From contig CAICTM010000305.1 in NCBI GenBank assembly GCA_903772945.1, forward strand, positions 1-64,000: 64,000 nucleotides of DNA, given 5' to 3'. Below are positions 31,967-40,113 of the stretch, piece after piece; the stretch's first letter is position 1, and each line of letters opens with the position of its first letter. The position numbers were made by a program, and so were the translations under genes. This stretch comes from Seminavis robusta (taxonomy: Eukaryota; Bacillariophyta; Bacillariophyceae; Naviculales; Naviculaceae). Under the pieces are notes generated by a model, which worked only from the letters and a program-made list of their open reading frames with translations, was not told the DNA's origin and did not search any database.

Positions 31967-33877
31967 ATGAGGTTCTCTTCCTTTGCCATTGGCTCCTTTC
32001 TGCTGGGTGTCAGCATGACGGCTCCTTCCTCTGTGACAGGATTTGTGGTACCATCCTCTGCCACTACTAAAATCCACCATTCCTCCTCCTCTAGTAGTCT
32101 CTTCATGTCCACACCAGAAGAGCAGCGTGCCGCCGTTCTCAGTGAATATTTGGCCAAAGCTCACGAAGAAAAGCTAAAGGCCATCAAGGCAGCCGAAGAT
32201 AAGAAAAATGGTGAGATTCAAGCCCTCCGAATGCAACTGGCCGAAGCCCAAAAGCTGGAAGGCATGGCGGCGGCCCAAGCCAATCCACCTCCACCTGCCG
32301 AGTCTCCGTCGGCACTGAGTGAATACATGGCCAAAGCTCACGAAGAAAAGTTGAGAGCCATCAAGGCAGCAGAAGACACCAAAAATGCCGAAATCCAAGC
32401 CTTAAAAGCACAGCTGGCCCAAGCACAGCAGGGAATTCCCGAAACACCACCCCCACCTGCTTCCGATGTGGCACCCATCGTGGATCCCAATTTGGAAAGC
32501 CTCTCCCAGGAACAACTCATTGCCGCCGTCCGACAGTACCAAAATTGGATGGCCAACTACATTGTGAATGCTCAGGAACAAAAACAAAAGGCAGTTCAGG
32601 AGGTGTTGGATGCCGTCGAAGAGAAATACAAGGAAGCTGTGGCTGCAGCACCCGCACCGGCAGTTACGGAGCCAGTAGCTGCAGAGCCAGTAGCTACAGA
32701 ACCAGTAGCTTCGGTAGCCGAGGAGCCAGTAGCTGCCGAGCCAGTAGTTCCAGAACCAGTAGCTCCGGAACCCAATGTCATTCCTGCCATGAACGATATC
32801 ACAGAGACTCCTGCCCAACAACTTTATGCCCAACGAACTGAAACCGTGGCAGCAGCAGCTGCCGCCGGAAAATCTCGCTGGGGGACCAAGGAATCACAAA
32901 AAGCCCAAGAAGCCATTTTTGCCGCTCTCAAACAAGAACCAGAAGTCCCACCACCTGTCGAGGAGGCGCCAGCTGTGGAAGAAGCACCCACCGTCAATGG
33001 CATGGATCCATCAGTAGTACCCAAGACGGTCATTTACGGCAAACGCAATCAACGTTTGGCTGCTGCGGGTGCCGCTGGAAAAGCACGTTGGGGTGACTTG
33101 GAACTCCAACGTGCCTACTACAATACACAGCAGCAGCCACCAGTTTCCCCACCTCCCGTGACATTTCTCGACGCGGCACCCGAACAGCCTGTGGATTCAC
33201 CAGAGGTAATGGCCTCCAAAGTAGAAGAGGCCGATCATGGACTTCGCAACGATGGTGGAGTTGGTGGATTGACATTGTCCGAAAGAATTGCCATGGGGGC
33301 AGAAGCTGCCCAGACGGCACAAGTTGCAACAGATCTCTACGAAAAGCGCAACCTTCGTGTGGCGGCAGAGGCGGCCGCTGGCAAAGCTCGCTGGGGTGAC
33401 ATGGAAGTTCAAATGGCTAACTACAATACACAGCAGCAGCCACCAGTTCCAGCGCCTCCGGTGACACTTCTCGAAGCAGCACCTGAACAGGCCCCCGAGT
33501 CACCACCTGTAATGGCTGCCAAAGTAGAAGAGGCCGATCATGGACTTCGAAATGATGGTGGAGTGGGTGGATTGACATTGGCCGAACGAGTTGCCATGGG
33601 AGCCGAAGCTGCCGAGACGGCACAAGTTGAAGTTAACGATGCCCTATACCAAAAGCGCAACATGCGTGTCGTAGCGGCGGCCGCTGCTGGAAAATCCCGC
33701 TGGGGTGCCTGGGAAGTTCAAATGGCCCAGGCGCAATTGAGTGCCAGTACCACCACACCAACGAGTGAGGCTGAGGCTGTGAAGGAAGCTGATCATGGAT
33801 TGCGTGCTGATGGCGGTGTCAGTGGACCCAGTCTTTTGGATCGTGTCAACTTGGGTGCCTCAATGATGGGCCAGTAG
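31967..33877 (+). CDS. Plastid-targeted repeat protein with spaced GK-RWG motifs
   Basis: 636 residues from the ATG at 31967. The signal peptide (SFAIGSFLLGVSMTAPSSV) is followed by TGFVVPSSATTK, a cleavage site before F/V with a Ser/Thr-rich transit-like part, hence likely plastid stroma (inference). Three repeat types follow. Type A is a helical unit LSEYxAKAHEEKLxAIKAAE, twice (about residues 47-145). A Pro/Ala/Val/Glu linker (EPVAAEPVATEPV, about 225-265) separates. Type B is KRNxRVAAxAAAGKxRWG, four times (Trp near residues 302, 372, 473 and 577). Type C is EADHGLRNDGGVGG then LTLxERVAMGAEAA, three times. There is no enzyme domain. The evenly spaced K/R-W motifs in disordered linkers resemble Rubisco-binding linker proteins of pyrenoids; this is a hypothesis only. 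Confidence 0.8.
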   Translation: MRFSSFAIGSFLLGVSMTAPSSVTGFVVPSSATTKIHHSSSSSSLFMSTPEEQRAAVLSEYLAKAHEEKLKAIKAAEDKKNGEIQALRMQLAEAQKLEGMAAAQANPPPPAESPSALSEYMAKAHEEKLRAIKAAEDTKNAEIQALKAQLAQAQQGIPETPPPPASDVAPIVDPNLESLSQEQLIAAVRQYQNWMANYIVNAQEQKQKAVQEVLDAVEEKYKEAVAAAPAPAVTEPVAAEPVATEPVASVAEEPVAAEPVVPEPVAPEPNVIPAMNDITETPAQQLYAQRTETVAAAAAAGKSRWGTKESQKAQEAIFAALKQEPEVPPPVEEAPAVEEAPTVNGMDPSVVPKTVIYGKRNQRLAAAGAAGKARWGDLELQRAYYNTQQQPPVSPPPVTFLDAAPEQPVDSPEVMASKVEEADHGLRNDGGVGGLTLSERIAMGAEAAQTAQVATDLYEKRNLRVAAEAAAGKARWGDMEVQMANYNTQQQPPVPAPPVTLLEAAPEQAPESPPVMAAKVEEADHGLRNDGGVGGLTLAERVAMGAEAAETAQVEVNDALYQKRNMRVVAAAAAGKSRWGAWEVQMAQAQLSASTTTPTSEAEAVKEADHGLRADGGVSGPSLLDRVNLGASMMGQ

Positions 33878-34721
33878 AAGAGAAGAAAAAAAATAGGAAA
33901 AGAGTGGCTGCGTGTTTTGTGGCAAATGGCAACAATGAATGGAGGGATAGCGTGACAAAAACGAAAAATGACGTTGAATGGACCTTGTTTGTATGCATAG
34001 TTAAAGCCACCAGGAACGTAATTTATAACTAACTTTTACTATTTTGAATGAAAGGACATCCTGTGAAGTAACAGCAATATTGAAGCTGGCTACAACTACT
34101 TTCCTCCCCAGACTGCTCGGACTTGCTCTGATCAACCAGCAAATCCATTGTTTGATGTCCAGTGGTTGGGAGCCTGCAGTTCTTTTCTACATCTGCTCCC
34201 AATTTTTCATTACCAGGCACATGCAGGTGCACACACTCTCTGTACCAACTTGGACCTAGCTACTTGTAGATAATCTAGCAAGTAGCAATAGCTTGGGAGG
34301 CATTCTAGCTAGTGGTACCGCTCCACCCTTTCCCAATGACAAGTACCACCGTCACTTTTGGATCAAAGCCTGTGAAGATGCTGAAAGTTCAAAGTGAACT
34401 GGCAAGGTCAAGACTGCATCATTCGGAACACCAAGAATCAGATTTGGCGACCCGTTGGATTTGATGCTCACTGGTCATCTTTGAGCCCAAACGGAAGGAA
34501 GCACAAGCAAGGTAGGATCATCGGTACGGTGTACGGTATGGTACCAGCAGGCTCGGCTAAGGAGGAATCTATCCGACGAGGGATCAATCAGTGATCTCTT
34601 GGTTGCCCATAGTTCAGGCTTTGAAGAGGAATTCCTGAATTGGCGGTACCAAAGAAATAGGCGGTACCAAAGAACAAATACATCCATCCATCCATCAAAT
34701 ACTAGAAGAGTTGAGAACAAC
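33878..34721. other. Gene-free stretch
   Basis: 3' flank of the plastid repeat gene and leader of the next gene. The last 70 bases hold repeated GCGGTACCAAAGAA and a CATC(CATC)n run. No gene is supported. Confidence 0.4.
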
Positions 34722-35282
34722 ATGTGTTTCTGGTGCTGCTGTGGTGGTGGCGGATCCAAACCGACCAAGGATTCGGACGTGATGACCGAAGAAGATTTCC
34801 AAATAGCAAAGTTGGAAGAACAACGCCTCAAGGCTCCCTTGACGGCGGAAGAAGAAAAGGACTATGACAATTTGATTTACATTGCTCAGAAACGCGAAAT
34901 TCGTGTTACTATTCAAAAGAGTACACAGGCTGGATTGGCGGCCGGATTGTGTGTCATGGGAGGTACCCTGGTGGCAGGTCCTGTCGGTGCCGTGGTGGGC
35001 GGTCTGACCGGTACCGCCATTGCTGCCTCGATTGCCAAGGAAGTGGTCAGTTTGAACGATTTGTTGGCCAAGACACCCATGAACAAGCGAGGAGAAGTCT
35101 ATCGTGTCTTTAACGATGCCATGCGCGAAGAATTCCAAGAGGGATTCACGGAGAATCCGGAATTGCGATTGTTACTGAGTGGTGGAACACCCGTGAGTGT
35201 CATGCGGTACGCACTGGATCGGGATCTCATTGAGAATGAAAAGTTGGAGAAACTGGATATGATTTTGCGAAAGGTCAAATAG
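34722..35282 (+). CDS. Small glycine-zipper protein with Cys-rich N-terminus, unknown
   Basis: 186 residues from the ATG at 34722 (ACAACATGTG). The frame is open further upstream, but the first ATG that gives a good start is here. The N-terminus MCFWCCCGGGGSK has four cysteines in seven residues, suited to S-palmitoylation (inference). A charged helix follows (about 20-65), then a glycine-zipper hydrophobic stretch GTLVAGPVGAVVGGLTGTAI (about 87-106) that may insert in a membrane, and a C-terminal charged helical domain (EVYRVFNDAMREEFQEGF). No family is recognised. It is likely a peripheral or hairpin membrane protein. Confidence 0.7.
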   Translation: MCFWCCCGGGGSKPTKDSDVMTEEDFQIAKLEEQRLKAPLTAEEEKDYDNLIYIAQKREIRVTIQKSTQAGLAAGLCVMGGTLVAGPVGAVVGGLTGTAIAASIAKEVVSLNDLLAKTPMNKRGEVYRVFNDAMREEFQEGFTENPELRLLLSGGTPVSVMRYALDRDLIENEKLEKLDMILRKVK

Positions 35283-35601
35283 AAAAATGGATTACACGGC
35301 AATATGTGAAGGACGCGAGAGCAGAAGATGAAGCAGTGTGTGGTGACAGTCTGGATTTTGTGGAGGTGTATGGTACCCTTGTGCAAGCGAAAAGACAGGT
35401 TCTAGTTTCGCAAGAGAGTGTGAAAGGGCATCTTGGCGGTATCCTTTTTACTCATTCATGTATTATGCATAATCAACAATCAATAAATAGTTGTGAACAA
35501 GCCATATGCTGTATAGTGAAGCGGCATACGAACAAATTTTTCTAGTTTCTATGCATCCCTTCTACTGGTGGAGATGGCATCTATCTAAGACAAGATTTCA
35601 T
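35283..35601. other. Convergent intergenic region
   Basis: 3' flanks of two convergent genes; AT-rich toward 35450-35540. No gene. Confidence 0.4.
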
Positions 35602-36450
35602 TCATTCAGGCATTGAAAAGACGAAAATGCCTGGTGAATCCGGTGGTTGTCGACACGTCAAATGACGAGTGGCTGCCGCTTCCAGGACCACTTGATCGGA
35701 CACATTGTTCCACTTCGTATAGCGACTCAGTACGAATTGACCATGTGGTTTCTTGAGCAATGCCACAACGGTATCCAACATGGGATCCAAACTGTCTTTT
35801 GTATAGACAATGTCGGCCCCCAAAATGGTATCAAACAATCCTTGGGATTCTTGCAAGGCCGCGAGTTTCGTGGGAGACGATGCCCAAATCAATTGTCGGC
35901 AGTCAATAGTAGCGTTGTTGTTGGTGGTGGTGGTACTGTCATGACAATTCTGTTGCACATTGACTCTCATTTGTTGCAGGGTTTGCGTATCTCCATCCGT
36001 CAAAACGACGTGGGATGCCCCCAAATGAAATGCCACAATCCCACACAATCCCAGTCCGGCTCCCAATTCCAAAACTTGTCTGCCGACAATGTGTTCTTGG
36101 GCGGACTCGCGTTTCATCAAGTAATTGGCCAATCGAGGGGCTGCGTCCCAGAGAGTGACACCGGTGGATTGGGCCGTTTCGTCACTGTCCAAGGTATAGC
36201 CCGACAGTTGGAGCAACTTTTTAGTGACACCTTCCTTCTCCTGATCATCGCTTGGATGGACCGTGAGTTCAAACGTAAAGGTATCCTTGGGATCCTTCTT
36301 GGTAGTGTTGGTAAAGAAATCCACAAACGCTCCTTCTTCCTCCTCTTCTGGACTGTCCGTTGTGGGCTTTTTGTCGTCCCAACCATCCGGCGACTCGATC
36401 CATTCTTCTTCTTGTCTTTCGGGTGTTGCTGCTGCTGCTGCTGATTCCAT
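35602..36450 (-). CDS. Methyltransf_16-type protein methyltransferase, paralogue
   Basis: 282 residues from the ATG at 36450 (MESAAAAATPERQEEEW); an upstream in-frame ATG at 36477 adds nine residues. Motifs in order: STGVTLWDAAPRLANYL, motif I VLELGAGLGLCGIVAFHL, motif II HVVLTDGDTQTLQQMRVNV, LIWASSP, and ILGADIVYTKDSLDPML, then the C-terminal strand GIFVFSM. It is a SAM-dependent protein lysine methyltransferase candidate. It shares the V-LTDGDTxTLxQxRxNVQ signature and overall layout with the gene at 28910, and both have acidic N-termini; they look like dispersed duplicates now in opposite orientation. This copy has a complete C-terminus, which makes the shorter end of the other stand out. 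Confidence 0.87.
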   Translation of the reverse strand: MESAAAAATPERQEEEWIESPDGWDDKKPTTDSPEEEEEGAFVDFFTNTTKKDPKDTFTFELTVHPSDDQEKEGVTKKLLQLSGYTLDSDETAQSTGVTLWDAAPRLANYLMKRESAQEHIVGRQVLELGAGLGLCGIVAFHLGASHVVLTDGDTQTLQQMRVNVQQNCHDSTTTTNNNATIDCRQLIWASSPTKLAALQESQGLFDTILGADIVYTKDSLDPMLDTVVALLKKPHGQFVLSRYTKWNNVSDQVVLEAAATRHLTCRQPPDSPGIFVFSMPE

Positions 36451-37030
36451 TGCACTTCTATCTATCAGGCCACACAACTACACAGGGAGCGAGAGAATGC
36501 CATTGGTAGTCTAGTCTACTGGTACCGGTATCTGTTGGATGGTTGCGGTTGTGTGCTGGAAGAAGAGAGATGGAGATTTGCGGTTCAAAGTTGATTTAGA
36601 CAGCTCAACGGCTTTATACTCATTTTAAAGAGCAGGTGTGCGATAGGCCTGACGCTTTTGGGAAAAGCCACGTCGAAGGTTCCGAACGTTGAAGCTCCAC
36701 ATCATCACTTGCTGTTGCTCCTGTTCCGCATCCTTGCATCACTCCAACCAACCTCAGAAGCTCAGCCATCACCACTAATCTCTTGTGGACTCGACTCCAC
36801 TCGGAAGGTTCCATTTTTTGAAGAAACAACTGGAGGTACCGTGTGGGAGCCAAGAACCATCAAACGATCAAGTAGAAGCATTCATTTTCATCATCGCCAA
36901 GACAATATCACCACAACGAGAATTCCTTTGGCTCAACTCAAGACTGACTAGCTAGCGAGAACAGCACAACTAGCGGAAGACAGAATTTTGTATACGGCAA
37001 AACAAGAAGAAGAACAAGAGCAGCCTTTTC
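36451..37030. other. Divergent intergenic region
   Basis: 580 bp between the minus-strand methyltransferase and the plus-strand transporter. It contains the CTGGTACCGGTAT motif at about 36519. No separate gene; probably two promoters. Confidence 0.45.
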
Positions 37031-37909
37031 ATGCGTCGAATCAGTGGTATCAGTACCGCCAGGAAATATTATTTCATCCTCTTGCTCTGCATCTCTCCCG
37101 CTGCAGCATTGTTCAAGCCACAACAAGCATCGTCATTGCTACAATCTACCATCACTTCAGCGGTTACCATGGCACCCAAAGCATCCCCGCCGCAAGAGAC
37201 CTCATCGTCGGTTCTCGGAGAATTAAAAGAAACCATACGGAAACAACAGGCCGAAATTGAAGGACTCAAAAAGCAAGTAGGAGGCAGTAAACCTTCGGTA
37301 TCTCATGGTGGCCATGGTGGTGGTGCTGAATTGTCGGAAGATGAAGTGTCGCAGTATCTGACACAATCCTTTCATAGCATGGCACTGTCTCGCGTCGGGT
37401 GGTTGGCACTCTTTTTGGTATCTCTGTCCTTTACGGCCGTCATTATGAATGGGTTTGAACACACGCTCGAGCGACAAATCGAACTGGCCTACTTTGTCCC
37501 ACTCTTGGCCGGTCACGGTGGCAACACGGGTGGACAAACGGTGGGAACTGTCTTGTCGGCCATGTCGGCCAAATGCGTCACCCTCAAAGATGCGCCCCGG
37601 GTCGTTGCCAAAGAAGCGTTGGCGGGAGCATTGGGCGGTATTCTGCTCAGTATGGGAGTGGCACCGACCGTCCATTACGTCATGGGCATTTCCTATCATG
37701 TTTCGGTCGTGATATTCTTGACATTGCCCTTGGTATCCACCATTGCCGCCACGTTGGGATCCGCCATTCCGTTTGCGTGTGTGGCAATGGGGCTCGATCC
37801 CAGTGTCATTGCGGCACCTGCCATGACCAGTTTTGTCGACGTGGCCGGACTCATGGCATACTTTCTCATTGCCCAAAAGGTATTCGCACTGTTTGGAATC
37901 GAAATGTAA
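37031..37909 (+). CDS. MgtE-domain divalent cation (Mg2+) transporter, probably organellar
   Basis: 292 residues. The N-terminus has a basic stretch, a hydrophobic core (YYFILLLCISPAAA) and LFKPQQASS, which fits a signal peptide plus plastid transit peptide (inference). After a short coiled coil (ELKETIRKQQAEIEGLKKQ) and a His/Gly loop (HGGHGGGA), the MgtE membrane domain follows with about five helices. Its signatures are VPLLAGHGGNTGGQ, the first selectivity loop of the family, and ATLGSAIPFACVAMGLDPSV then TSFVDVAGLMAYF, the last two helices. The regulatory N-domain and CBS domains of bacterial MgtE are absent, so it resembles the single-domain form, which would need to work as a dimer. 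It likely moves Mg2+ across a plastid membrane. Confidence 0.85.
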   Translation: MRRISGISTARKYYFILLLCISPAAALFKPQQASSLLQSTITSAVTMAPKASPPQETSSSVLGELKETIRKQQAEIEGLKKQVGGSKPSVSHGGHGGGAELSEDEVSQYLTQSFHSMALSRVGWLALFLVSLSFTAVIMNGFEHTLERQIELAYFVPLLAGHGGNTGGQTVGTVLSAMSAKCVTLKDAPRVVAKEALAGALGGILLSMGVAPTVHYVMGISYHVSVVIFLTLPLVSTIAATLGSAIPFACVAMGLDPSVIAAPAMTSFVDVAGLMAYFLIAQKVFALFGIEM

Positions 37910-38309
37910 AAAAATACAATACAGCAAATGAACATTGAAAACACCAAGATTAGAAAAACACAACAATAACAATGACTGGTGCGACCAGCACCAAGGTTGC
38001 TGGGAATGCAAGAGGATAAATAATAATGGCAAACGACAACAAGAGCCAAGATAAATGAAGAGTTTGTTGGGATCATTTTGACAAATGCATTAAAATTTTA
38101 TACGATCAAGGAGAGCGACAGTGCTTCGTGATGATTGATTCTATTATTGGTTGTTTATAGGTATCAAAGTAAGCGAAGAGACGCATCATCTGCCGGTGTG
38201 GCTGCATATCAATAGACTGCATTTATTTGGAAACAACGACATCACGTACTACACCCATTCTAGATGCTATTCGCCGAGCTAGGTAATGAACTCGAATCGA
38301 ATGATTCAA
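37910..38309. other. Convergent intergenic region
   Basis: 3' flanks of two convergent genes, AT-rich, with AACAATAAC and AATAAATAATAA patches. No gene. Confidence 0.4.
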
Positions 38310-39638
38310 TCAGATCATAATGGTGTCAAGCCGAGATCCCTTCTGAACTCCTTCCGTCTCCGCCTTCTTGCCAGCTTGGTTCGTCTCGTGCGCGCCACTT
38401 TCCGCAGCGTCCGCGATGAGCTTCTTCAATCCTGGGTACCATGTGAGCTCCGTGGCGGTACCAGCAATGAGGTCTTGTTCATATTCTGCCTTGGCTTCAA
38501 GATCGAGCTGGGCTCGCTTCGCATTGGAAGCTGTGATATGACGAGCAAAACCACGGAGACGCTCTTTTCGAACGGGTTCTTCGTCTGCCGTGTCAATGCT
38601 GCTATACGTGCCCCCCGTCGACCGAGCGAGATCGCGATACTGGGACACTTTGCACATGTCTTCATTCCCAATGCACAAAACGGAGATTCTCAAGCGAATG
38701 CCATTTGCAATGAGTTGAGTCATCATCTCATTGAAGCCTTCGATGCCGGAAAATGCGCCCTTCGACCCATTGTCCCAACCGTCCGTAATGATGACAACTT
38801 CGTCAATCTCTGCTCCGGGAGGCCGCTTGTTGCCGAGGAGCACGTTGAAAACGTATTCCCACAGTTGGGTACCTCCGCCTTGTGCATTCCATTCGGCTAG
38901 AATATCGTCAACGGATGGGTTGTCCTCGAACCGAAACTTCACGTTCGAGGGTGATCCAATAAAGTGGACTTCGGTTGGCGTCCGTTCGACTCGGTCTTCA
39001 ATCAAGCTCACTTCCTCTTTGCCAATTTCCAAGGCTCCTCCAAACATGGACCCAGAGTTGTCCAGTACCAAGAACAGCCGATCAATCTGAGGATCATCCA
39101 TTCCGGGTGGAGGCGTCCGCGTTTTGATCACTTTCGGCAAAGCCCCCGTGAGCATCATCTCATTCAATTGATCAATGCGGTCACGGAACTTGTCCTCACC
39201 CCACTGCTCCACGTGCTTGCGCTTCTCGAGCTTTTGGAGGTGTACCTGGTAGGCCTCGATGTTTACAGCGTCCTCCTTGAAAAGGGAATAGCAGGCATCC
39301 ACGAAATAAAAGTCTTCGTTTTTCCCACCTTTGTCAGTGTGGTAGAACTTTGCCGCTAGGCGATACCCTTTCTTCAAGTCGCCAGCATTGACGGGTTGTC
39401 CTTTGACGCGAAAGGAGTTCGTCTGGAGAACCTCGAAACATGAACATTCCTGGAGAGTCAAGCGCTGACATTCAGATTGTTTTGGCACAAAGTAGGAGTT
39501 GTACACGTTTCCAAGCCACTCGCACGCATCGTTCAAGGCATCCCATGCCGACGCCTCGGGCAAACAGGAGACGAGAACGAACAAGTGCAACGTAGTCGAA
39601 ATCAAAGAGATGCGCATTTTGGAGCGACGTTTGAGCAA
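38310..39638 (-). CDS. Secreted J-like plus vWA domain protein
   Basis: 442 residues, or 435 if the second ATG at 39617 is used; the latter puts the signal peptide (ISLISTTLHLFVLVSCLP) at the extreme N-terminus. Then a Cys-containing segment (QRLTLQECSCFEVLQ), and a J-domain-like helix pair: DLKKGYRLAAKFYHTDKGGK, where the invariant HPD of DnaJ is HTD. A second helix follows (FYFVDACYSLFKED). A linker leads to a vWA domain (about residues 185-375): MIDAS DNSGS, GGGTQ as the Thr position, and VVIITDGWDNG as the Asp position. The MIDAS is complete, so metal-dependent ligand binding is likely, while Hsp70 stimulation is doubtful because of the Pro-to-Thr change. It acts in the secretory pathway or outside the cell (inference). 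Confidence 0.8.
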   Translation of the reverse strand: MLKRRSKMRISLISTTLHLFVLVSCLPEASAWDALNDACEWLGNVYNSYFVPKQSECQRLTLQECSCFEVLQTNSFRVKGQPVNAGDLKKGYRLAAKFYHTDKGGKNEDFYFVDACYSLFKEDAVNIEAYQVHLQKLEKRKHVEQWGEDKFRDRIDQLNEMMLTGALPKVIKTRTPPPGMDDPQIDRLFLVLDNSGSMFGGALEIGKEEVSLIEDRVERTPTEVHFIGSPSNVKFRFEDNPSVDDILAEWNAQGGGTQLWEYVFNVLLGNKRPPGAEIDEVVIITDGWDNGSKGAFSGIEGFNEMMTQLIANGIRLRISVLCIGNEDMCKVSQYRDLARSTGGTYSSIDTADEEPVRKERLRGFARHITASNAKRAQLDLEAKAEYEQDLIAGTATELTWYPGLKKLIADAAESGAHETNQAGKKAETEGVQKGSRLDTIMI

Positions 39639-39796
39639 TAGCTATGATCGATGAGCACAGTCGTTTCGTCCTTTGGCTGCTTCAGATTATGAAGTGTCCG
39701 TAGTTGACTACTAATTTTGCCGATGGCGTGGAGTCGAGTGAGAGTGGACTCGACTCGACTGAGCGACTCCAAGAACACGAGCTTGAACGCACGCAG

Positions 39797-40113
39797 GGTC
39801 GTTGGGTAAACTGACTGGACCGTTACCAGCGGTTATCAAAGGATCTGGATTTTATCCCCGGATTCGAAATTTATCCTGGTTTCGAATACATGTAGTCTAG
39901 TCTAAACAAAGTGATAAAATCAATTTATTTATCACAGATTGAATGATCAATCATTCGAAACCAGGTGATAAATTCATCACCAGATTTGGAGAGCTTTTAT
40001 CACGATTTTATCATCAGATTCAATAAAATTGGAAATGGTGTGATACATCAATTTTAGCCGACTTTCGAAGGAAAAATTTTTGCTGTCGTTCAGCTCTCTG
40101 TTACCCAACGACC
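39797..40113. mobile_element. MITE-like element with CAG target duplication
   Basis: Terminal inverted repeats GGTCGTTGGGTAA (39797-39809) and TTACCCAACGACC (40101-40113) bound a 317 bp AT-rich unit. CAG flanks both sides (39794-39796 and 40114-40116), a plausible 3-bp target duplication. Inside lie several GATAAAA/TTTATC steps and an inner inverted pair, TTATCCTGGTTTCGAAT near 39869 and ATTCGAAACCAGG-TGATAA near 39954. There is no coding sequence. The superfamily is uncertain; a 3-bp duplication fits CACTA or Zator-like groups. Confidence 0.65.
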
